The notes beneath the pieces are model-generated. The model saw nothing but the letters and a program-made list of their open reading frames with translations, had not been told where the DNA came from and did no database searches. DNA of 51,757 nucleotides from a virus. Positions within the stretch are counted from its first letter, which is position 1; the number at the start of each line of letters is the position of its first letter. The stretch is taken from positions 1 through 51,757 of IMG/VR virus record IMGVR_UViG_3300032117_000040; one strand, given 5' to 3'. A program made the translations under genes and the position numbers. This document shows, piece by piece, positions 47,178 through 51,757 of the stretch.

Positions 47178-47626
47178 TCCTTAACCGATTGACGAGCCGC
47201 AGCCATAGCTTCACGCTCATGGTCTGGCTCAAGATGATTGGCAGGCGTTGAAGGCGCTGAAGGTGCAGACCATTCGGCTACTTGAATAGACTGCACAGGA
47301 GGCGCAACATAAGCCGCTGTATTTGATTTGGCAGCGTTCATCATGTCCTTGGCCTCATTGCTCACACCTTTGGTCAAGATGCCACCAATGCCGCCCACAA
47401 TCAATAAAACAATGTCGTTCAACATCTTTGTGTAGGCTTGGTCAATCGGGGCCATTTGCTTAATCGGCTGAGTCACAAACGTCACCGAATACAACAAAGC
47501 AAACGTAATAAACGCAAATATCAACGTCACCATAATGACGACAAACGCTCTGACGCGAACGTCTATCTCATCGGCAGTTAGCCTGGCATTGTTGGGCGCT
47601 AAGAGTTGTAACAGGATTTCCTTCAA
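47174..47626 (-). CDS. Lysis cassette 2: holin candidate, 150 aa, TTG start
   Basis: Two spans (AFVVIMVTLIFAFITFALLY and MLNDIVLLIVGGIGGILTKG) are separated by TQPIKQMAPIDQAY, similar in order to the cassette 1 holin, where LYGLIHVSQPM precedes the second span. A long polar C-terminus (PPVQSIQVAEWSAPSAPSTP) is extra here. The TTG start at 47626-47624 has GGAG seven nt ahead and lies within the lipoprotein gene (59-nt overlap). The holin call is by topology and context. Confidence 0.6.
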   Translation of the reverse strand: MKEILLQLLAPNNARLTADEIDVRVRAFVVIMVTLIFAFITFALLYSVTFVTQPIKQMAPIDQAYTKMLNDIVLLIVGGIGGILTKGVSNEAKDMMNAAKSNTAAYVAPPVQSIQVAEWSAPSAPSTPANHLEPDHEREAMAAARQSVKE

Positions 47627-47801
47627 TTTTTTTCTCCAAGATAGGGGCTACAAGATACTCAGGGCAGGTTTGGGTGAACTCACAAATAGGTTTTTGACAT
47701 TGTGCATCACCAAAATGGTTGGGGTCTTGGCAGATATATCGATAACGATCTTCACAGCCAATAAGTATCCAACTGAAAAAAATAAGTATACAAAGCCTCA
47801 T
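47568..47801 (-). CDS. Lysis cassette 2: cysteine-rich lipoprotein, 77 aa
   Basis: A signal peptide and the lipobox WILIGC are followed by EDRYRYICQDP, then the C..PIC...TCPEYLV pattern shared with the 58-residue lipoprotein of cassette 1. A longer C-terminal tail (TTLSAQQCQANCR) overlaps the holin gene. The start overlaps the upstream stop (ATGA). Conservation of the cysteine pattern between two diverged cassettes argues for a real function at the envelope during lysis. Confidence 0.7.
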   Translation of the reverse strand: MRLCILIFFSWILIGCEDRYRYICQDPNHFGDAQCQKPICEFTQTCPEYLVAPILEKKIEGNPVTTLSAQQCQANCR

Positions 47802-48082
47802 TGCTTTTCCTTTTGCTCTTGCATTTCTTTCTGAGCCTGTTGCAGTTTTCGCAAAGTATGCTCCATTGCCATTTCAGCCACATACGCCCGATACCAAACA
47901 TATCCAGCCGCAGGCACTAACAAAGCAAACAACAACACCAACAAGATTAGTATTGCATGAAATCCTGAGTCGTCAGCCGCAGAGTAATCATCAAGCCCCA
48001 CACCCACGCCGCCAGAAGCCCGAGCGTTACCGCCAAGGCGACCCGCATTTGTCGGCGCTTGCTGATTTCCTCGCGTAGCCAT
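47798..48082 (-). CDS. Lysis cassette 2: small membrane protein overlapping the coiled-coil gene
   Basis: The frame of up to 94 residues begins MATRGNQQAPTNAGRLGG and then has a polar, glycine-rich stretch to AADDSG, a membrane span (ILILLVLLFALLVPAAGYVW) and a charged helix (LRKLQQAQKEMQEQKEKQ). It is the counterpart of 31033-31236. The part before ADDSG overlaps the coiled-coil gene; the true start could be one of the internal GTGs. Confidence 0.58.
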   Translation of the reverse strand: MATRGNQQAPTNAGRLGGNARASGGVGVGLDDYSAADDSGFHAILILLVLLFALLVPAAGYVWYRAYVAEMAMEHTLRKLQQAQKEMQEQKEKQ

Positions 48083-48669
48083 CTTGCCTCATTCCTTTTC
48101 CTGATTTGCTCACGCCTTGCGAATTCCTGTTCTTCAACAATCCGACTGTGCATCTTAAGAAACCTCGTGTATATGTCCTTTAACTCAGGGGGCGCATACA
48201 CCATTGCCTCTCGTATCTCTATGCTCAAGTTCTCCAGTTGAAGTTCTACGAGCGCCCTATCCATTGCGTTCTTGGCGAGGTTTGCGTTTGGGTCGTAGAC
48301 CGTGTTTGATGTTTCCTCAAGGTCTTTGTAATAATTTGTGAGCTTCTGATGCAAATCAAAGAAGTCTCCCATTTTTTGACCAACATCCACGATAAGCTGT
48401 GCTTGGAGTTCTTCAGGGTCTTGGTGACGTTTAACTTTTTTAACAGGCTCTGCAACGGCGACAACAGCTTTTTTAGCGCCAAATAAACCTTTGAGCCAAA
48501 CCCAAATCCCTGAAACTTCTTTTGCAATGGCTTTAACGTCACCAATTGCTCGCTCAGTCCCCTTCTTGAACTCCTCAATCGCCATGCGTCCTTCATGGAG
48601 TTGATCGCAACCCGCTTTGATCTGTTTGACCAAAGTGACTGCGCCAAGAAGAAGGGTGATCGGGTCAAT
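47947..48669 (-). CDS. Lysis cassette 2: coiled-coil membrane protein, probable ATT start
   Basis: Counterpart of 30515-31093. From ATT at 48669 the product has 240 residues, opening (M)DPITLLLGAVTLVKQIKAGC, aligned with the DPITAFAACKAA start of cassette 1. The only stop-free extension upstream ends in TAG three bases before the CCC-ATT. The alternative TTG at 48633 lacks a ribosome site and would delete the DPIT segment. A long charged helical region follows (REQIRKRNEARWLREEISKR), then a C-terminal span (VALAVTLGLLAAWVWGLMIT). It is probably anchored in the inner membrane; function unknown. Confidence 0.6.
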   Translation of the reverse strand: MDPITLLLGAVTLVKQIKAGCDQLHEGRMAIEEFKKGTERAIGDVKAIAKEVSGIWVWLKGLFGAKKAVVAVAEPVKKVKRHQDPEELQAQLIVDVGQKMGDFFDLHQKLTNYYKDLEETSNTVYDPNANLAKNAMDRALVELQLENLSIEIREAMVYAPPELKDIYTRFLKMHSRIVEEQEFARREQIRKRNEARWLREEISKRRQMRVALAVTLGLLAAWVWGLMITLRLTTQDFMQY

Positions 48670-48676
48670 GGGCTAC

Positions 48677-48907
48677 TCACTTTTTGCCAAGTTGCGACCA
48701 GAACACAGTTGCCGCACCAAACGCGCCAGTTATCCAAAGAATAGGCTTGGCAGCAGAAGCAATCCAGCCTAAGACCTTAAAAGCGCCTTGCAACGATTGG
48801 AAAGCATCGACCAAACCTTTGGTGTTTGTATCAATCGAATCAATCTTTGTTTCCACCAAAACAAGGCGGTCATAGATTTCTTTGTGAGTAATGGTCTGCT
48901 CTTCCAT
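48677..48907 (-). CDS. Lysis cassette 2: small membrane protein, 76 aa
   Basis: A polar coiled-coil N-terminus (THKEIYDRLVLVETKIDSID) and a C-terminal hydrophobic stretch (VLGWIASAAKPILWITGAFG) resemble phage holin-like or hemolysin XhlA-type small proteins. It corresponds in place to 30334-30513 at the start of cassette 1, including the HE/HK polar helix then membrane span. It begins 9 nt after the tail-collar gene. Confidence 0.58.
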   Translation of the reverse strand: MEEQTITHKEIYDRLVLVETKIDSIDTNTKGLVDAFQSLQGAFKVLGWIASAAKPILWITGAFGAATVFWSQLGKK

Positions 48908-48916
48908 CTCAACACC

Positions 48917-49657
48917 TTATGATTTCATGATGTATGCGAGAGCATAGTAAGGAGGCAGGTTTGCATTTGTTCCGCTGACACCAGTTGATGCGTTGGTAGT
49001 CGCAACAGAAATACCAGTAGTGGCAGTTCCTGTTGAGTTTGTTGTTGAATTTTGGTTAATGACGCTGTATCCACCTCCAGCGTTAACATTAATTACTGAA
49101 CCTGTAACGCCACCACTATGAAAGTGTCCAGGGTCTGTAACAACAGAACTTGCCGTGTGTGTATGTGAAACAACAATAGCGTCTTTAGAACCACCAGTTC
49201 CACCAACAGAGTACAAGTTACCAGCGCCAACAATAAATGAATCTTTTAAGTTTGGCGTTCCATTAGTACCATCACAAATTAACCAGCCCGAGGGAATAGA
49301 CCCAATTGAACCAGACCACAAAGAAATCAATCCGCTAGGAATTGTTGCGCCAGTAGATGATTGAACACCAATAATTCCATACAAGTTATCGTAAGTTTGG
49401 ATAGTGTTGCCAACAGCATCTTGCAACACAAACTTGTAGTTGTAACCGTAGGTCAACCAAATCTCAGTCTGTGGGCGACCATCCGAACCCAAGACGATAG
49501 GATTGGTGTTGGAATACACACCACCGTTATCAGAGTAAGTAGCAAGCGGTGTGCTTGAACCTGCTTGATAGGTGTAGATTTGACCACCAGCTAAAGGCAA
49601 GCCTGTGCTAGTGAAGAATTGGAAACCGTTACCGATGGGTGCAAGATTAACGCTCAT
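48917..49657 (-). CDS. Tail-collar fibre protein
   Basis: The protein has 246 residues. The N-terminal domain (GGQIYTYQAGSSTPLATYSD, YNYKFVLQDAVG) is a phage fibre module, followed by the collar-type domain (SIPSGWLICDGTNGTPNLKD, SFIVGAG...GTGGSKDAIVVSHTHTA) seen in short tail fibres of many phages, with a His-rich VSHTHT / HFHSGG part and the ending NLPPYYALAYIMKS. It is probably a receptor-binding fibre distinct from the 22.7- and 24.5-kb fibres. The ATG at 49657 lies in the end of the preceding gene. Confidence 0.8.
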   Translation of the reverse strand: MSVNLAPIGNGFQFFTSTGLPLAGGQIYTYQAGSSTPLATYSDNGGVYSNTNPIVLGSDGRPQTEIWLTYGYNYKFVLQDAVGNTIQTYDNLYGIIGVQSSTGATIPSGLISLWSGSIGSIPSGWLICDGTNGTPNLKDSFIVGAGNLYSVGGTGGSKDAIVVSHTHTASSVVTDPGHFHSGGVTGSVINVNAGGGYSVINQNSTTNSTGTATTGISVATTNASTGVSGTNANLPPYYALAYIMKS

Positions 49658-51221
49658 TTTTGTTCCTTACCAAATCATTTAAATATGAATAACCACTAGC
49701 AGGAGGCGCAGCTATCAACGATTGTGTGGGGTCATAGATAGGTGAAAGTTTTGGTTTAGCACCTAAACGCATTTGAGCGCCAAGATTCTCAACTGAATTT
49801 TGACGCATAGCCGTTGCCGCAGCACGAGAACCAACAGCACCCGCTGTAAATGGCACACCAATCAAAGGCTCGTAAACAGTTGCACCACCGCTAAAAATAC
49901 TACTAACAGGGCCTGTTGGCGCAAATCTGCCATAGAACTTCAGCATATTTTGAACTGTTCCGCCTTTAGCAGCGTCTTTAATTGCGTCTTGTTCTTCAGG
50001 CGTGAAAGTACGCATTTTTTTTTCATTTTTAGCCAATTGACGCAATTGTTGCGCCATTGAATTTTCTGCGCCAGATTGCGTAAATTTGCTTTTATCCAAC
50101 TCAGCGTTTTGCAACATATCGTCAAAAATCTCAGATTTTTTCAAACGACTGTATGAGTTGCGAGCCTCAGCCCAATGTTGCATACCTTCTGGGTTGCCAG
50201 TAGTAATGTGATCTTGGGGGGCGTTTAACAAATAATTGTCAAAATCGTCTTTGAGAATGGAAGCCAATCTGCGTGTATCTGGGTCTGCGCTTTTTTGTTG
50301 ACCTTGAATCATTTTGCGAATTGCTTGTAACTCACGAAAATCTTTAGGTCTTTCAACATTGGTCATTTCCTCCAAAACATTGGCAATCCCAACTTGGGTT
50401 TTTGGATGGAATCCTTCGTCTCTCAATTCCTGAGAAACATGAAACATTTGATCTGCAAATTTATTTGTGTCAAATCTAATGCCAGCTTGGTTAGCTTTGT
50501 CATATAAATTTTTTGATTCACTTATCAACTGTTCAGTACTTGGTGCGCCCGTTGCTTTTCTAAGTGGATTCAAACCAGAAGTCGCGCCAACTCCTAAAGA
50601 TGTAGCCAAACCAGCGGCGGGGCTTCCTGTTTCTTCTGCAACGTATTGACCAGCGCCAGCAGCCACAGGCGCAGTTGCAAGTTGTCTACCGGCATTTTTG
50701 GTAAACATATCTGCAATTTGTTTTACGACAGGGCTGGCTGTTGTTTTAGCCATGTTGTACATTGAACTAAGTTCAGATGCCGCTCCACCTAAACCACTAC
50801 CAGCGGCTTCCATTACCCGACCTGCTTGCGTAGTTGGCGCTTTTAAACCAGCCTTCTCAAGATTAGTGGAAATAATCTCGCTTGGCATACGCAAGTTAGA
50901 ACCTGACACACGATTGATAATGCTGTTTAACGTATCACCAAAAGGGACGGCAACGCCACCTAGCAATGCTCCAGGTACACCACCAGCTTCAAATCCTGCA
51001 ATTGTTGTAGGAATTGTTTGAGCAGCACCACGAGCCAAAAGTTGAGCACCTCGACCAACTTTAGCCAAGCCTTGTTTAGCAGCAGTTTTGTACTCGCCAA
51101 GCAAACTTGTATCTTCTTCTGGTTGAGCAGAAAGATTAGAAATAATAGAGGAAACATCTTGCTCGCCAGAGCCACCAGCATCCATGCTTTTAACAAGATC
51201 GTCAATGCTAATTTCAGCCAT
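49647..51221 (-). CDS. Putative virion-internal / DNA-ejection protein, 524 aa
   Basis: The protein has long amphipathic helices and a glycine/alanine-rich central part (GGVPGALLGGVAVPFGDTLN, AGRVMEAAGSGLGGAASELS) that could insert into a membrane, plus a C-terminal region (GGTVQNMLKFYGRFAPTGPV). Proteins with this style lie beside tail-fibre genes in podovirus-like genomes, where they resemble ejection proteins (recollection). I do not recognise a named family. The start overlaps the upstream stop (TAATG), with AGGAG at 7 nt. Its presence in a contractile-tail phage is unexpected. Confidence 0.5.
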   Translation of the reverse strand: MAEISIDDLVKSMDAGGSGEQDVSSIISNLSAQPEEDTSLLGEYKTAAKQGLAKVGRGAQLLARGAAQTIPTTIAGFEAGGVPGALLGGVAVPFGDTLNSIINRVSGSNLRMPSEIISTNLEKAGLKAPTTQAGRVMEAAGSGLGGAASELSSMYNMAKTTASPVVKQIADMFTKNAGRQLATAPVAAGAGQYVAEETGSPAAGLATSLGVGATSGLNPLRKATGAPSTEQLISESKNLYDKANQAGIRFDTNKFADQMFHVSQELRDEGFHPKTQVGIANVLEEMTNVERPKDFRELQAIRKMIQGQQKSADPDTRRLASILKDDFDNYLLNAPQDHITTGNPEGMQHWAEARNSYSRLKKSEIFDDMLQNAELDKSKFTQSGAENSMAQQLRQLAKNEKKMRTFTPEEQDAIKDAAKGGTVQNMLKFYGRFAPTGPVSSIFSGGATVYEPLIGVPFTAGAVGSRAAATAMRQNSVENLGAQMRLGAKPKLSPIYDPTQSLIAAPPASGYSYLNDLVRNKNER

Positions 51222-51757
51222 TATTTGACTCCTGATAATTCAACTAGTTGCTTGCGCTTTTGTTCCAAATCAGAAAGATTTTGCAGACCATTATCTTTCA
51301 TAAGTTTTTTCAATGCGTTCTTATCATGGTCGTCAATGCTAGCGGTTTGACCAGTGCCAACAATACCAATATATTGCATTAATGCAGGATTCTTTGAAAA
51401 ATTACTAAATTGATTTTGAAAAGCATTAACGGCTGGCAAATTGGGATTTTTAGGATCACCCGCTGCGTTCATCATGCCAGTTGCCATAAGTTTTTGATTT
51501 TGGATGTTTCCAAGGTCTTGGCGAACCAAATCAGCCAAAGCATCTTTCTTAAGGCGGAAACTACCGTAAGCATCTTTTTTGCTTTGTGCATCCGCATCTG
51601 TGCGAGGGTTTAAATTTTGAATACGTTGTTGAATCAACTTCAAAACTTCTTGTTCCTTAGAACTCAAACTAGCTTGATTAGTTTTTCCTGCCAACACATC
51701 AGCAATAGGCCCTGTTTCCACTTGTGGGTCCTTCAAATACGTCAACAATTTTTTAGC
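51221..51757 (-). CDS. 3' part of a gene whose start is at 18-1 on the closed molecule; helical protein, unknown function
   Basis: The frame is open at the right edge and joins in frame to the six codons at 18-1, giving 184 residues that begin MKFSEIAKKLLTYLKDPQVE. The protein is helical and basic-acidic mixed (SLSSKEQEVLKLIQQRIQNL, DDHDKNALKKLMKDNGLQNL), with no membrane segment. It precedes the 524-residue virion-like protein and is coupled to it (TAATG). A virion-internal or chaperone partner role is possible from neighbourhood alone. Confidence 0.6.
   Translation of the reverse strand, partial: AKKLLTYLKDPQVETGPIADVLAGKTNQASLSSKEQEVLKLIQQRIQNLNPRTDADAQSKKDAYGSFRLKKDALADLVRQDLGNIQNQKLMATGMMNAAGDPKNPNLPAVNAFQNQFSNFSKNPALMQYIGIVGTGQTASIDDHDKNALKKLMKDNGLQNLSDLEQKRKQLVELSGVK

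Noticed and set aside
46000-51757. Explanation of the leftward arm as an assembly chimera of two phages
   Set aside because: Circular closure in frame, coupling of the arm to the promoter and RBS style of 1-1994, and a 9-nt convergent gene overlap make it less likely, though only spanning reads can exclude it.

Overview
The window looks like the complete genome of a tailed, contractile-tail bacteriophage of a Gram-negative host. It has a terminase, DUF1073-type portal, DUF2184-type major capsid protein, sheath, tube, frameshifted tail chaperones, a tape measure with a lysozyme domain, and a compact baseplate resembling that of cyanophage Pam3. Two-component spanins (Rz/Rz1) point to a host with an outer membrane. 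I see no integrase, repressor, tRNA, rRNA, IS element or CRISPR, so a strictly virulent phage is the simplest reading. A freshwater betaproteobacterial host is a guess from gene style only. The two window ends belong together: the six codons at the left edge (start codon plus ribosome site, minus strand) continue in frame into the gene cut by the right edge, giving one 184-residue protein. The molecule is therefore probably circular or circularly permuted and complete.

Layout: (1) 1-1994, minus strand: small early-type genes with near-identical ribosome sites. (2) 1995-3094: the only long gene-free stretch, a repeat-rich control region with a leftward promoter at 2048-2075 and a rightward promoter at 2973-2999. 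(3) 3095-10716: packaging and head genes, closed by a terminator at 10738-10761. (4) 10887-23858: connector, tail and baseplate genes. (5) 22728-30027: two tail fibres with a shared N-terminal domain, plus small helper genes. (6) 30334-32536: lysis cassette 1, ending in a GH24 lysozyme. (7) 32762-35815, minus strand: VRR-NUC nuclease, SNF2-like helicase, small genes and an HNH endonuclease. (8) 35888-42637: a Cas4-like nuclease, a probable ssDNA-binding protein, a family A DNA polymerase and a primase-helicase. (9) 42722-46168: about 16 tiny overlapping genes of unknown role and a second HNH endonuclease. (10) 46160-51757, minus strand, continuing across the closure from region 1: a virion or ejection-like protein, a tail-collar fibre and lysis cassette 2, ending in a GH19 endolysin.

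The most striking feature is that the two lysis cassettes are the same seven-to-eight-gene block in the same order on opposite arms: small membrane protein, coiled-coil membrane protein, overlapping membrane protein, cysteine-rich lipoprotein, holin candidate, Rz with embedded Rz1, and endolysin. The muramidases are unrelated (GH24 and GH19), and each cassette sits next to its own fibre gene. The genome therefore carries two adsorption-plus-lysis modules.

Regulation visible in the sequence includes the divergent control region; two promoter-leader copies at 35.83 and 42.67 kb with different palindromic operators; a hairpin at 10.8 kb whose loop is perfectly complementary over 16 nt to the ribosome site of the DNA polymerase gene at 38.3 kb; and a T_TTT_TTT frameshift site in the tail chaperone gene. 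Function calls come from reading motifs by eye; no database search was run.
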